The position numbers were made by a program, and so were the translations under genes. Below are positions 1 through 12,700 of a DNA stretch of 64,000 nt, in pieces. Origin of the DNA: Solen grandis (lineage: Eukaryota; Mollusca; Bivalvia; Adapedonta; Solenidae); NCBI GenBank assembly GCA_021229015.1, contig CM037777.1:53017554-53081553 (forward strand), given 5' to 3'. Positions within the stretch are counted from its first letter, which is position 1. Each line of letters starts with the position of its first letter. Below the pieces are notes generated by a model. It made no database searches, was not told the DNA's origin, and saw nothing but the letters and a program-made list of their open reading frames with translations.

Positions 1-434
1 TGATTCGATGGTGCATGTGACCATATATAATATCGCACACACGGCAGGGTGTCATCTATCGACTTGTGGGTCCAAGTATTCTTCCTCAAAACAATTGAGG
101 ATCAGCGTCCAGTAGCAATACTCAAACATTAACAGAACACCATACAAGGAACATGCATTGACTTCACGCGAATTTAAAAGTAGTTATAAGTGGATACAAA
201 AATGTGTGTTAGGAGATTTATCTATTTAGTATTTTTTAACACAGCAGATAAAAGTAATATGTATTGTGTATACGGGTTTTAAAGGAAAGGCATGGTTTAT
301 GAATGAGAAATATAATGTTTCGAAGAAATATGCTTGTGATTCAAATCTGGACTGTACTTTTTCGATAAGAAAAGGCTCTTCTCATCATGACAAATTATCA
401 TTTGGAAAAAAACTTACATATTCACTAACTTATC
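1..434. other. No gene seen
   Basis: AT-rich stretch with no convincing coding region. The open frame over 266-520 runs into the SINE at 435 and shows no family motif. Confidence 0.5.
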
Positions 435-635
435 GGGGCCGCCGTGGCCGAGCGGTTACAGTCGTGGACTACAAATCTCATGTGAGGAAGCCTTCCAGAT
501 GGCTTGCGGTAGGTCGGTGATTCTACCCGGGTACCTCTGTGTACTCGGGGTCTTCCTCCACCTGTAATTAGCTGGACGTCGCTATATGATTGAAATACTA
601 TCGCAGCGACGGTAAACCCCAATACAAAAAAAAAA
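435..635 (+). repeat. tRNA-derived SINE, family A, copy 1 (internally deleted)
   Basis: The head carries a pol III A box (TGGCCGAGCGG) typical of Leu/Ser-type tRNAs. The body ends with GCGACGGTAAACCCC and an A-rich tail. Compared with copies at 3,366 and 17,397 it lacks the segment with the B box (GGATTCGAACCC in the reverse copies), so it is a deleted copy that probably cannot be transcribed by pol III. Confidence 0.8.
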
Positions 636-1741
636 TTGGAAGCCGGGACTTGACTTCATTAAATATTTACATAGAAATAAAGACATCGCTTGATCAATCG
701 GCATATATCAGGATGATATTAAATATTAAAAATATATTAAAATTATGATATTATGATTATCTTCAATCAAATTAAATATCTAATTGGTCGTCAAAGTAAT
801 ATATCACGTCATGAGAGGAAATGTACTTTAAGTAGATTTAAACGATATGAGTATAAATTCCATTTTATACTTAAAGGTGCTATTTATATGAACATTAGAC
901 AGAAATACATTAAAAATGTTAATGCTCGCAAACTTGTATGTCAAAATATATTATGTTGATGCAGAACTGTAATAAGTCAACATTAAATGAATTAGCTGTA
1001 TATTGTATTCAGGCATTCAAAATAGGAGATTCACTTTTGTAATGCCATAATGCAATATATAATTCCACAGTTCTTATACAGATATATACATTTCTTTTTC
1101 ACCAAGAGAAAACATTCTCATAAATTTATAGCCTAAAAAAAAAAAAAGTGTTTGCCTCTCAGATGGTTGGTATTTATACTTATTGTTTCTTTTTACTTTA
1201 TGTAGTTTAAAATTCCTTAATTTAAAAAAATCTCAATAAGCTTTTAGCTTTCGATTTCATCCTATTTTGTATTATGTTTAAATGAATTGTATTTGTAAAA
1301 GATATCAATAAATATGTTTAAACTAAACTAAAACTAAACATTAAAAATAAGTTCTGACGTACCAGAGATTTTTTTAGTAATTTTCACGTATATGTAAATC
1401 TTACGACTCACCTATTTCAATAGACTCAGTACACCCTTCAACCGGGGAAATAACAAATACAATTTACGTTTATTGTTATTAAATACTTGGTATTAAATAC
1501 ATATATGAACTCAGATTCATTTATACAAGTATTATTACACCAAATGCATATTAAATATGCCATATATACATATACATATGGTAAGTGCGTTTCGGTGATT
1601 AAGCGTTTCGGTTTTTCTATTACTCGCAATCAAACGGAAGTGACAAGGATTATTTACCGGAAAGGATCTTACAACCAAAAGGATGGAATTAGGCCGCAAT
1701 GACAAAATCTAATTAAACCGCAATGCAAAGTCTGAGAACCT
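636..1741. other. Intergenic, AT-rich
   Basis: No gene or family motif seen on either strand. Poly-A runs (about 1,133-1,146) and low-complexity AT tracts only. Confidence 0.5.
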
Positions 1742-2290
1742 AAATGTCCAAAACTCCATATTCAAAAACTTTCTTATGTAGTGTTGATTTATGTCATATG
1801 TAAGATTCAGATATGAAATTAGGCTATATAAGCCACTGATTATGATGCCTCATTATAAAACAAATGCTTATTTTGCGAACATTTACTAAAAGTATTTGAA
1901 ATACATAACCTTTTTTCAAACACAGAATATTTAAATGTGTAAGTGTAAAACATATTAATTACAAAATAGTTTTAAATATTCAAACAGTTTGAATGAGAGT
2001 TAAAATACAATTAACTAATAATTATCATCATCATTTTTTTATTACCTTATCTTTTCAGTATTTAGAATAAACACTAGATAAAAATATCCCGAACTTGTGG
2101 AGAATAATGCATAAATATTCAAAAACGTTCTTATATAGGGATGCTTTATGTCAAATGTAAGATTCAGATATGAAATTAGGCTATATAAGCCACTGGTTTT
2201 TCCCAGACTTTCTAGCTTGTACTTATTTTTTTATCGAACACAGAATATATAAATATACAAGTGTAAAAGATATTAATTGTGCAATATTTT
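1742..2290. repeat. Direct duplication, unit about 200 bp
   Basis: A block at about 1,745-1,965 recurs at about 2,105-2,285. It includes the shared string GATATGAAATTAGGCTATAT and then a segment with ACACAGAATAT. A third partial copy of the second segment is near 2,365-2,400. The copies have diverged. No protein is supported. Confidence 0.65.
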
Positions 2291-2575
2291 CTGTACTAAT
2301 TGAAAGACCCAATGGCATCATAAGTTATAATCGAGTTTTTTTTTCTTCTCCTTTTTCCTCTTCTTTGTCGAATACAGAATATATAAATTTCCATGATATA
2401 TGATATGATTCGATCCATTTAATTTCGAGCCCCTGTGACAAATATAACATCCTGAAACTTTGATGTGCATTTCGTGTTTGATGGGTGAAGGCAAGGTCAC
2501 TGTTTTTAACTGCTTACAGTTGTAAAATGGATTTTTAATAACTTTTCTTCAGGAATGAGATATAAACAGAGTTTA

Positions 2576-2835
2576 TCAGCCCAATAGCTCTAGCGGTAGC
2601 GTGTCCGCTTTGCATTCGAGAGGTTTTGGGTTTGAATCTCCTTTGACCGCGTTTACCAAAAACATATAAATTAGGTACAAGATGCATCTTTGCCTGGCAC
2701 TCGGCAAAATGAGATTGATGAACTCGGAGAACTCAGTAGTGGTTCTGTATTCAGGAACTTGTCTCCCGTGTATCGGTGCTATACGTAAAGGACCCAATAA
2801 TACCAGGAAATACTAGGATATCAGAATTAAAGCCT
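2576..2835 (+). repeat. tRNA-derived SINE, family C
   Basis: Starts with a tRNA-like head: A box TAGCTCTAGCGG and B box GGGTTTGAATC at a tRNA-like spacing. A non-tRNA body of about 170 bp follows, ending near GGACCCAATAATACC. Only one copy is recognised here, so the 3' boundary is approximate. Confidence 0.65.
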
Positions 2836-3365
2836 GAACAAAAAGAAGTTGATTTGGCACTCTCGGGACTTTCGGTAGTTCTTCCTACAGGACACTATTA
2901 TGTTATCTCTTCATATACGGTTACTTCCACTGGTTATACCTAACGATTTGGTAGGCGCCGATTTGATTGGCTTACACAAAGGTCAATCTGAGACGACCTA
3001 CTACACGATGTGGTCAGATTCAGTAAGCGACTCTGAATCTGATTTTAATGAGATTGGCATGTTATCGTGATTGTATATCATAGCCTAAGGTGACATAGAG
3101 GAAACGTATTCCATCGAGGCCCATAGAGACTGATTTGAACAGAAGTTTCCTCTATTTCGCCCAAGGCTCAGCGTCAGATATTGAATGAGCGCTCGTGGGT
3201 TTCCGACGCTGGCCCCAAGGCTATGCCGAGATAACATGCGTTTACTGAATTAACTCAATGGCGTTCAATAATAATCTATTTGGAAAAAATAACTTCATAT
3301 TAACTATTCATTTTGGTTGCATACAATTTCCAAAAAAGGACTAAATTGACTTTACTTGACTTTTT
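2836..3365. other. No gene seen
   Basis: Moderately GC-richer than its surroundings, with no open frame of note. Possibly an old unclassified repeat. Confidence 0.4.
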
Positions 3366-3608
3366 GAGTTACCGTCGCTTCGACAGTATTTCAGTCATAT
3401 AGCGACGTCCAGCTAATTACAGGTGGAGGAAGACCCCAAATGCACGGAGGCATCCGGTAGAACCAACGACCTACCGCAAGCCAGCTGGAAGGCTTCCTCA
3501 CATGAAAAACCGAATAACCCTGCGGATTCGAACCCACGCGTTGAGGGGCTGAGTGAGTGTTAAAGTCAGCGACTTTACCCTCTCGAGCACGGATGCTCCA
3601 GACTAAAT
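3366..3608 (-). repeat. tRNA-derived SINE, family A, copy 2
   Basis: Reverse-strand relative of the copies at 435 and 17,397. It has the same body (TAATTACAGGTGGAGGAAGA) and a B-box-like GGATTCGAACCC read in reverse. The tRNA head is diverged, with the A box eroded. Confidence 0.8.
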
Positions 3609-4565
3609 TGAACCTGATGACTTTTCAAGTCCAGGTCACATCTAGCTTCATCAATATTTGGAAACAACACAAAAACTGTTGATTGATCCCTATGAACACA
3701 TCATTCTATTACTCAACCCAAATTCTGAAATTACTTTAAAATCATGTGAAACAAAATGCTAAGATTGAAAAATGGTCAACGAAACCAAGCTTAATGCAGG
3801 TACGTTAGTTAATGTTGTATAACCCGAGTCTTATCGAAGCACGTGCCATTTTTTAAATCGACCACTGTCATATCGTTCAAACTGTTTCGTTGAAAAAAAT
3901 ATCGCAGCGACTTCATATTTGCACGTTATGGTACTTCACTCCATTGCAGAACTAAATGTCAAAATATATGCTAATTCCGAGTAAATATAAGCTGTTGGGG
4001 GGTCTAATGGATATAGGTCATTTTTACTAAAAATAGACTTTCGTTATTGTTTATTCATCCATACAAAACACTATGCGGGGGTTTAAGTTCTTGTTTTGTC
4101 TTAAATGTGATGCACTTAAAAACAAAGAATATTTCAATTTCACTTCATGGTTTCTTATAACTAAGCTGAGGCTACACACTTTTACTATTGAATTAAATAA
4201 TTATATATGTAATTTCTATTTGCTCAGTCGTGTTACGAGTTCTGTCGAGTGCAAATTATAATAGACATGTGTAGATGTACGCTCCACGATGCACCTGATT
4301 TGGAGTTTATTCGAAAACAGAATGTTCGATACTGTAATAGCGAGGAAGGTAAGTTTCAACCAAAATATCAAATAGCTTTAGTTTAATGACACGCCGACAT
4401 AATTACAGTCAATAGGATCTTTTGTCCACTCGAGATTAAATTCAATTCTGAACAATGATGGAAGAAAAACTGAGATTGAGAATCACCGTCAGTACAAAAA
4501 ATGCTCATCGAATTATTGAAATATTTCATTGAACGTGTGAATATAGCATAGCCATTGAAGAAAAG
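3609..4565. other. No gene seen
   Basis: Intergenic AT-rich sequence. The 62-codon open frame at 4,073-4,261 has no recognisable motif and its composition matches the surroundings. Confidence 0.45.
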
Positions 4566-5420
4566 TCAGACAGGGATTGAACCCACGACCTCTCAAATGA
4601 TTTCAGTAAGAGTGATCAACAGACTCTTTTTTTAATGATCGCCTGTTTGAATGATTCATTAATACTTCATGGAATATTAAAAGGCTATTACAAAGAAACA
4701 CTCACCTCAATTTCTGAATTTATAAGGCTCTGAGGTCAGAGGACAGAGAACAAACATCTATATTCTTTGTGAATCAAATGAATGATGTGCAGCCAACTCA
4801 GGGCTTGAGTGGGCGCATTTGAATATCTTACTTAGGGAGACATGCTCCATTTAAAATTGGTCCATGGAGTATTGACATAAGTAATTTATGTTCTAGACAC
4901 ACAAAAAGGTGATATACAGAAATAAACTAAAATAGCCCCATGTTTGGCACCAAATGTAATCAGGTAAAAATGAATGAGAAGCCGGACCGTGATTCGAACC
5001 CAATACCCCTGGTATACTACAACTACTACTCTACAGACCGATATATAGGATTGCTAACACACCCTTTACACTGACAAAGCCTTTATTAATGCACAGCCAG
5101 ACAAGGATTTTAGGAACATACTAGAGTGGTCGAGCTACCAAACCACTGAAACAAATCTCGTACTAGATTGTCACATTTGGAATTTTCCCGGAATTCAGGA
5201 CAAGACAGGAAAGAACAATGTTCTTGACAAACCAAAGGCTGATAAATACAAAATGTACTGTAGTGCCCCACGTTTGGCACCAAATGTAACCAATAAAAAG
5301 AATGTGCAGCTAGACCGGGATCGAAACCAGGGCCCTTTTTTTACAGCGCAAGAGCTATACAGACTAATCTTAAAGATTGCTAACACAATCTCACACTGAT
5401 CAGGGTTACTAACGAGCTGT
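4566..5420 (-). repeat. Cluster of tRNA-headed repeat remnants; one unit duplicated
   Basis: Three reverse-strand B-box-like sequences lie at about 4,570, 4,993 and 5,320. The last two sit in a related unit (about 4,925-5,075 and 5,255-5,410) sharing TTTGGCACCAAATGTAA and GATTGCTAACACA. These look like old SINE copies just outside the left edge of the Polinton remnant. Confidence 0.5.
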
Positions 5421-5481
5421 TATTATTCCGGTTCCACGTGCTTCCAGCCAAAAATCATTACGGTCCATTTTCACCAGGGAG

Positions 5482-6430
5482 ATGTCTACATTTTGGAGGT
5501 TAATGTGCTGTTATGTTGATTTGTGGAAGAGTCCGACTGAACGCGTTAATATGGCCTATCAAGGTATTGGTAAAGCCAATATGTTAAAACATAGAGTTGG
5601 TGCTAAAGATGCTTCAGAAGACAAAGACAAAGCAATAGCTAATGCATACAAAAACAGATTTTGTATCCCACTTGATTTTGAATTATTAGAAACACATATG
5701 CCATTCTACCAAGCATGATTGGGTGAAAGATTTGAATATGAACTTACATTCAATGACTATGATAAAGTGATTAAATCATCAGACACATCATCAACTTACA
5801 TCATTAAGAATATATGTTTGGAATTTGATATGGTGTCCGATACAGAGCTTGTTAGACAAATAAGACAACAGCATGATAGGAAAATGACATTACTATTCTA
5901 CCGTATATTACGACACAAAAAGATAACGAAGAAAAAATCTGATACGCTATGGAACATCAACTTGAATGTCCCTGCACGAAGTATGTAAGGTATACTGATG
6001 CTATTCGAAGACACAGAAAGAACCAGCACTGCAACCCGAAAATGGAAAAAGTAGAGATGACAATAGAAGGTGTTCCAAATCAACTATACAGTCAAGGAAT
6101 GAGAGCATATCAACAGTGGGATGAGATTAACAAATACTTTGCTCTGTCATCAAAGAGAAATAAGGAAACTGATAAAATTGTAAAAGATTTATTCTTCACT
6201 AACACGACATTAGAAAAATATCTGTCAGAGGGCTATGCATTGTGGCTTGATTTACGAACAACCGATGATAACACACTTCACGGTTCTGGAAGAAGAGTAG
6301 AGAATGCATCACAATTCAAATAACCAAGGAACAAGAGGTAGATGAAGAAATCAATGTGTATTTATATGTCATACAAGACGCACAGATTATTTTTGAAGAT
6401 GGTAGATTTAAGGAAGTATTATATTATTTT
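5482..6430 (+). pseudogene. Polinton major capsid protein (double jelly-roll), broken
   Basis: Resembles the Polinton capsid family through motifs such as NRFCIPLDFELL (near residue 60), YELTFNDY, EGVPNQLYSQGMR, YALWLDLRT and LHGSGRRVENAS. The capsid protein would build the shell of a virus-like particle. An in-frame TGA (5,716-5,718) interrupts it just after MPFYQA. It shifts frame at about 5,960 and again at about 6,315, and reading continues in each new frame with family-like sequence to about 6,425. ATG at 5,482 is the first in frame with the conserved region. The N-terminus is probably close to complete, but this is not certain. Confidence 0.82.
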
Positions 6431-6446
6431 TTATACCATTATAAAA

Positions 6447-8271
6447 ATGGAACTACCAACATATCCTCACTGTGCTATTATTTGTGGTCAAACAGGTTGC
6501 GGCAAGACTGAATTTGTTTTGGATTTGCTTGAAGGTAAATATAGGGGTGCCAAAGAACAAGAATGTAATCAAGGGTGAAGAGATATTACAAGAACTGTTG
6601 AGAATGTTTTTCAATAGATATGCCGGTTCTCCTACTCTATACATCATTGATGATTGCAGTGCTACCAAAGAACAAAGAAACAAGAGGGCCGTGATGGCCC
6701 TGATTCGCTCACCCGGTATCATTAGGCTATGTAAAATCAAGTGACCCCTGGGGCATAGCCAATTTTGACCCCAGAGTCATGATTTGAACAAACTTGGTAG
6801 AGGTCTATTAGCCCATGTTACATACCAAATATCTAAACTCCAGACCTTGTGGTTTTTGAGAAGAAGATTTTTCTAAAAAAAAAACCAAAATAAGAAAAAA
6901 ATCAGGGGTGACCCCTATGGCGGGGCCCAATTTGACCCCAGGGCCATGATTTGAACAAACTAAGTATAGATCCACTAGACAATGCATGATTCATGATTTG
7001 AACAAACTTGGTAGAGGTCTATTAGCCTATTACATACCAAATATCTTAACTCCAGGCTTTTTGATTTCTGAGAAGAAGATTTTTAAGGTTTCTCCTATAT
7101 TAGTCTATGTTTAATCAAAGTGACCCCTGGGCCGGGGCCAAATTTTGACCCCAGGGTCATGATTTGAACAAACTTAGAAGAGATCCACTAGACAATGCAA
7201 CACACCAGGCCTTGTGGTTTCTGAGAAGATTTTTTAAGTTTTTCCCTATAATTATTAGCCTATGCAAAATCAGGGACCCCTTTGGTGGGACCAAATTTGA
7301 CCCAATGGTCATGATTTGTAAAAACATGGTAGAGACCCAGTAGACAATGCTACATACCAAATATCTAAACTCTAAGCCTTGTGGTTTCTGAGAAGAAGAT
7401 TTTTCAAGTTTTTTTTTTCTATATTAGCCAATGTTTAATCAAGTGACCCCTGGTGCTGGGCCAATTTTGACCCCAGCGCCATGATTTGAACAAACTTGGT
7501 TGTGATCTACTAGACAATGCTGCACACCAAATATCTAAGCCTTATGGTTTCTGAGATTAAGATTTTTCAAGTTTTTTTTTTCTATATGAGCCAATGTTAA
7601 ATCAAGTGACCCCTGGGGCGGGGCCATTTTGACCCCAGGGTCATAATTTGAACAATCTTGGTAGAGAGTCATAAGATCATGCTACATACCAAAAATCAAA
7701 AGGCTAGGCCTTGTGGTTTCGGAGTAGAAGATTTTTTAATTTTTCATTTTTAAAATCTATTTTTAGCTCCTGTGACCTAGATTTTTGACCAATCAAAATA
7801 ATTTTAACAACTTTGGTAAAGGGCCCCATAATGAACATTCCTATTTAGTTTTACCAAAATCCAGTGAGTAGTTTAGAAGGAGATGTTGTTTAAAGAAATT
7901 GTTGACGACGGACGGACGCACGGATGACGGACAAAAGGCGATCACAAAAGCTCACCATGACCACGTTGTGCTCAGGTGAGCTAAAAAGACATGCTGTCAG
8001 AGTTGGCTTTCTCTGGCAGACATGCAGAACAATCAGTGTGGGTTATTTCACAGATATATAATTCAGTGTTGAAAGATTTGAGAGAGCAGACCAAGTGGTT
8101 GTGCATGTTCTACACCAAAGACAGAGATAGTTTTGAAAATTGTCTGCGAGAGAATGATGTCAATCCAACATGGAAGAGAGGCAGAGGATAAAAGAAGAGT
8201 TATCAAAAGTTAAACATCGTAAATTGATATTGAGAACAGATCTGCCCACTGGGTATTGGTTAGATGATTAG
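6447..8271 (+). pseudogene. Polinton packaging ATPase (HerA/FtsK-like), split by an insertion
   Basis: ATG at 6,447 leads into a Walker A motif, GQTGCGKT, about residue 14. The frame is lost near 6,545, with loss of the part between Walker A and B. Walker B (LYIIDDCSATK) follows at about 6,636-6,672. A 1.3-kb element is inserted at 6,685-7,984. Coding resumes at 7,985 with DMLSELAFSGRHAEQS and QTKWLCMFYTKDRD, which is characteristic of this family. A last frameshift near 8,170 precedes the family-like C-terminus (RTDLPTGYW) and the TAG at 8,269-8,271. The ancestral role would be pumping DNA into capsids. Confidence 0.82.
6685..7984 (+). mobile_element. Hairpin-ended tandem-repeat element, copy 1
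   Basis: Begins with a small palindrome (GGGCCGTGATGGCCC) and ends with AGCTCACC...CAGGTGAGCT. Between them lie about six diverged monomers of 165-210 bp, each with GTGACCCCTGG, TTTTGACCCCAG and TCATGATTTGAACAAAC. Near the 3' end is a GACGGACG-rich stretch. It encodes no protein. It interrupts the ATPase codons for K-K-D, which fixes both ends to within a few bases. A second copy is at 45,277-46,212. The family transposes non-autonomously; its class is unknown. Confidence 0.75.
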
Positions 8272-8485
8272 CAATGCTTGTTTTTTTTAGCATTGGTTAA
8301 GTAAATCTGTGAATAACATCAATGCTTTTAGCAATGCTTAAAAAAATTAAGTAATGCCTATAGAAAAAAACAACAATGCTATATTGTTACCTAGTAACAA
8401 TTGTATCCGCTTTTGTAGATATCTCCGTTGGATGCTTGATATTATTTAATTATCATACGTTAAAAAAATATTCCGTAACATAAAA

Positions 8486-8872
8486 ATGAATGCAGAAGAA
8501 CTATTACAAGATATTGTATGTGAACAAAAAGATGAAAAACAAGACACAAAACGAGAAAGGTTATCAGCCATTGTTTCAGGAGGTGGTAGCAAACAGTATT
8601 TGGGTAGTGAATTACAGCTCTCAGATATAGATGAAATGACCGCAGAACAAATCAACAAACTTTATTGCAAATATGAAGCACGGTTGGGCGCAAGTATGAC
8701 AAAGACATTGTGGAATTCTTTTATCAGCTTGTATGTGAAGGGTGTATCCAAGTATTTCAATGTGGCTGACCCTCCAAAGCTAATAGAAGAAGACCCATTT
8801 GTTAATCATGCTCTGACTAATGTTTGTGCTCCTTTCACTGCTATGCTGACAACGGCAAAACATATTAATTAA
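8486..8872 (+). CDS. Polinton-associated hypothetical protein, 128 aa
   Basis: The longest intact reading frame of the Polinton remnant, starting at ATG 8,486. It is acidic and K/E/D-rich for about 30 residues (EQKDEKQDTKRER). A G-rich patch and a mostly helical-looking C-terminal half follow. It lies where Polintons carry small structural-type genes, after the ATPase. I cannot assign a function. It ends at TAATTAAAA just before an A run, and the next frame continues with related composition, so the original protein may have been longer. Confidence 0.55.
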   Translation: MNAEELLQDIVCEQKDEKQDTKRERLSAIVSGGGSKQYLGSELQLSDIDEMTAEQINKLYCKYEARLGASMTKTLWNSFISLYVKGVSKYFNVADPPKLIEEDPFVNHALTNVCAPFTAMLTTAKHIN

Positions 8873-8879
8873 AAAAAAT

Positions 8880-9205
8880 AGAAAATATTGATACTACAAA
8901 AGATGAATCTGAAATAGCTGTTAAACAAAAAAACCCTAGACGCGTTGAAGCAGGAAAAAAAGGTGCAGAAGCAAAAGGTTGAAAAAGATGCAAGTCATGG
9001 ACCAGTTGCAGATTGTCCAACACCAACAGAAACCCCAGTAAAGATAAATGTATACAAAAATTATCTACCAGCATGCTTAACTATGATTGGTATAGCAGGA
9101 TTGTTGTTGTATGTTTATAAAAACAAACCTGTTCAACAGGTTGATAAAGTCAATGAAGTTGTTAAAACTAATGCGCAACCAGAATATGACCATTTTGAGT
9201 TTTGA
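8880..9205 (+). pseudogene. Polinton small transmembrane protein, frameshifted
   Basis: The first part is a lysine-rich stretch with NPRRVEAGKKGAEAK at about 8,931-8,975. After a frame change at about 8,975 it continues through a P/T-rich linker to one predicted membrane segment, LTMIGIAGLLLYVYK, and a short polar tail ending at 9,205. The K-rich, one-membrane-pass layout resembles small membrane proteins of Polintons. It may be the C-terminal part of the gene that starts at 8,486, separated by a frameshift in the A-run at about 8,872. Confidence 0.5.
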
Positions 9206-9242
9206 TTATTTTTAAAAAAAAAATTTAAATACCAATATAAAA

Positions 9243-9706
9243 ATGACAACCACATATACACAGAGATCAAGGCGTAGTGGAAAGATTAACAGAACGTTAG
9301 CTGAACGGTTGTTTGGTTATCAGTATGCTAAAGAGATTGATACACAAAAAAGGAACAGAGAATGGGTTAGGGTTACAAAGAAACGAAAAAGCCTCCTCAT
9401 GTTGAAACAAGAAAAGTTGATGTTCCCATTTGTCTCACTGCTAACGTGAGATATCTGTACCATCCCGGAGAATTAGAAGGCGGTGGTAAGAGACGAGCAA
9501 CAGATCCAATATGGAGTGTGGATATACATAAGATCAATTATCATATTATTACACAAGGTTTAAGAGTGTATTATTTGAAACCACCAGCACCACAGAGAGG
9601 GTTTGTTAAAGAAGAATTACTTACTGTTCCGGCTGATCCATCTGGTGCTATGTTTCGTTTCGTGTCAAGCGGGGAGAGAGTTGTTTTGTTTACTTTTAAT
9701 CCATAG
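9243..9706 (+). pseudogene. Polinton-associated small protein, one frameshift
   Basis: ATG at 9,243 opens a basic N-terminal region (RSRRSGKINRTLAERLFGYQ). Around 9,390 the frame shifts by one, and the second frame runs through YLYHPGELEGGGKRRATDPIWS to a stop at 9,704-9,706. The ATDPIWS...RGFVKEELL pattern is one I associate with Polinton proteins, but I cannot name its role. Total about 154 residues if read across the shift. It is the last + strand gene before the convergent polymerase. Confidence 0.5.
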
Positions 9707-9734
9707 ATTTTGTGTTGCATAGAACGTAGCATAT

Positions 9735-12700
9735 TCATGGAGTGTGCGTATCTTTATAGTTATCAAAGTTGACCTGCTTCTTAATCACATATTTTTTAAC
9801 ACCCTTTGCTTTCATAATGACGAGTATAACTTAGGGCGCAGACCAATGACTATTGCAACTCCAGAGCATTCATCATTGAACTTTCCTATGACCTTCTTGT
9901 TTGACTCATCATGTAGTGGATGATCATTTGGATAATTAGAGAAGTCGTATTCATTTTTCATCTCAGACATATCCCTGTAAGCATCTTTGGTTTTGATGTC
10001 AACCAGCAAGCTATCAGTATCGGTGTAAAGCAGAGTGCAGTTTTTTCATTGTGTTGTAATACCTAAAACAGAGAAACCTACATAGATTGGTTTGTTTAAT
10101 GTGAGTTTTGTTTTGTTGACGTGTATTGCATCAGAGAACTTGACACGTCTGTTGAAGTTTGGCTTGGCTATTATTTTGGGGAGTTTTTCATTTTCACTGC
10201 CATCCGTTCTGACCAACTTTACATCTACTCTCTTCCAGATTCTCCATCGTTTTGCCGAATACAGAGTTGTTCATCAACTTGAAGAAGTCTTTTCAAATGC
10301 AGACTTTGCTTTTTTCTTATATTCGATGTTGAGACGTATGTAAGGTTCCATCCAAGGCGTTTCATTGAAGTATTCAGTGGATCTTATTCAGTTTCATGCC
10401 TAGTTACAAATAGAGCTGCAAGTTCTTGTGATGAACTACGTATTTCCTCTTATCCATGAGATTGGGAACCAGTTTCTCTGCGTTCTGTTTGAAAATCTGA
10501 AAGCCATTCCTTTTTTTCATCGCGATCATCTCTGGCGCAAGGGGGTAGTCATTGTGTGCTTTGTGAAGATGCTTGGAATACTCTAAATCCACCTCATATA
10601 TCCGACCTTTTCCTCTTTCTCTTTTGCCTACTTTACCAGTTAACCATTTGAACCCGCTGTATGGAAGCGGTTGCCTCATTGTATGACCATATAGGTTGTT
10701 TGCGTCGAGATACATGATGTAGTTGTCATCTTTGTCAGGATCAAGATCCGCAATGAGTGGATTGTTCGCTTTGGCATATCTTTTAGACACCATACTGATT
10801 CCACCCCTCATTCCCCTCATCTGTTAGAAGTTCTAAGTCTATTTGAGTGTATTTCAGGAGAGCATCCCATGACAGACCAGGTGCGGTGCAGTAATGTAGA
10901 GGGTCTAGTTTGTATGCATTCATACATGTTTTTCTGAATGTCTGGAAGACATCCGCAAGCAAGAGAATATCCGTTTTTAGGTACAAATCGTGATAGTCAC
11001 CGAGAGTATTGCAGTCAAAGGTCTTCCACACGTTTTAAGCGTGTTCGTACTCTTGCTAATTGATGATTTCATCTGTAAGACTGCTGTGGAATTTATCTAT
11101 AGGCGGTAGTTGAGCTTCATCGAATCTTTCCTGACAGTCAATGTATTCATATGGGTAAACACCTTTGCGTATGATGATGTCAGCTTTGTCACCAAACTCT
11201 TGTTTTGTTAGTTTGAAATCAGACTTGTCCGTTGCATCAATCAATCTCTCCAATGAAGAAGCCGTGAACTGAAAACTGGCTAAGAACTTAAGTTGTCCTA
11301 TGCTAAATGAGATGTACTTTTCTGTAATTGCCACTGGCTTTGTGTATTGACTACATTATTATGGAAAACAACTGGGATTTTAGTTTTCTTTGGTTTAATA
11401 GCAAGTTTGAGACTGCAGGATTTATGTGCTGAGCCTCTATATTCACCAGTGAAATGACAGTGGTCTCTTACTTTGTCTTTGGTTATTTCTTGTTCACATA
11501 TCCAACAGTGAGTGGTATTGTCATACTCTTGGATGTTTTGATCAGTCATAACGAGTGGTTTAGGATGTTTAAATGTGTTGTTGATGTTTTCTACTTCACA
11601 TTCTAAGTGATTTAAGAATACTTCAGCAACATCTTCACCTCTGTAGATTACTGTTTTTTCTGCTTAACTGTCATATCTGACAACTTTGTAAACCAAAGCC
11701 ACAGGCTTCATGTTCGTTTGTAATTTCTGATTTGTCTCCTTTTTGTTCTGTTTTGGGTTTGATTATACTTTCAAAATCAGCATAGATTACATATGGAACA
11801 GGCATTTGGTTTTGATGGTTTTTGAATTTGATATGATCTTTACCTTTTGACGGCATTTCTATTCGCATCGATGATCTGTTTATGCCTTCACAGTCTTCTC
11901 TGTGTTTGGTTAGATCTTCACGTGAGAAGCCATAAAGACACCGGTGGCACAAGTGTGTTTTCTCTTTGATAGTGTATATCCGTAAACATTGATTGCGAGA
12001 TTGTTTTGTCTTTCCACCTTTGGTATTTGAGAGATTGGTGTAGGAACATCTACTCCTTTCATGTTCAAATCCGGACATTTGGTGTAACTGTATATGTTAT
12101 TCATGTTAGTTTAAGCTGGATGCAGTGCTGATTTCAAAGCCCATTCCAAGCATCTATCATCTTTGTTCTTCACATTTATAATCGCTTTCTTCTTGGCAAG
12201 ATCATCAGGTAATTGTATGTAAGACGAAACTTTCAGTGGTTCATACTTTCTCCAATGAAGAAGCCGTGAACTGAAAACTCTTGGATGTTTTGGTCAGTCA
12301 TTACGAGTGGTTTAGGATGTTTAAATGTGTTGTTGATGTTTTCTACTTCACATTCTAAGGGATTTAAGAATACTTCAGCAACATCTTCACCTCTGTAGAT
12401 TACTGGTTCATGTTCGTTTGTAATTTCTGATTTGTCTCCTTTTTGTTCTGTTTTGGGTTTGATTATACTTTCAAAATCAGCATAGATTACATATGGAACA
12501 GGCATTTGGTTTTGATGGTTTTTTAATTTGATATGATCTTTACCTTTTGACGGCATTTCTATACGCATCGATGATCTGTTTATGCCTTCACAGTCTTCTC
12601 TGTGTTTGGTTAGATCTTCACGTGAGAAGCCACAAAAGACACCGGTGGCATAAGTGTGTTTTCTCTTTGTGTTTGTTTTATGTAGGTTCTTTATCCAGCA

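Noticed and set aside
4925..5410. Paired LTRs flanking a retrotransposon
   Set aside because: The two related units are only about 330 bases apart, carry tRNA-like heads and have nothing coding between them; old SINE copies fit better.
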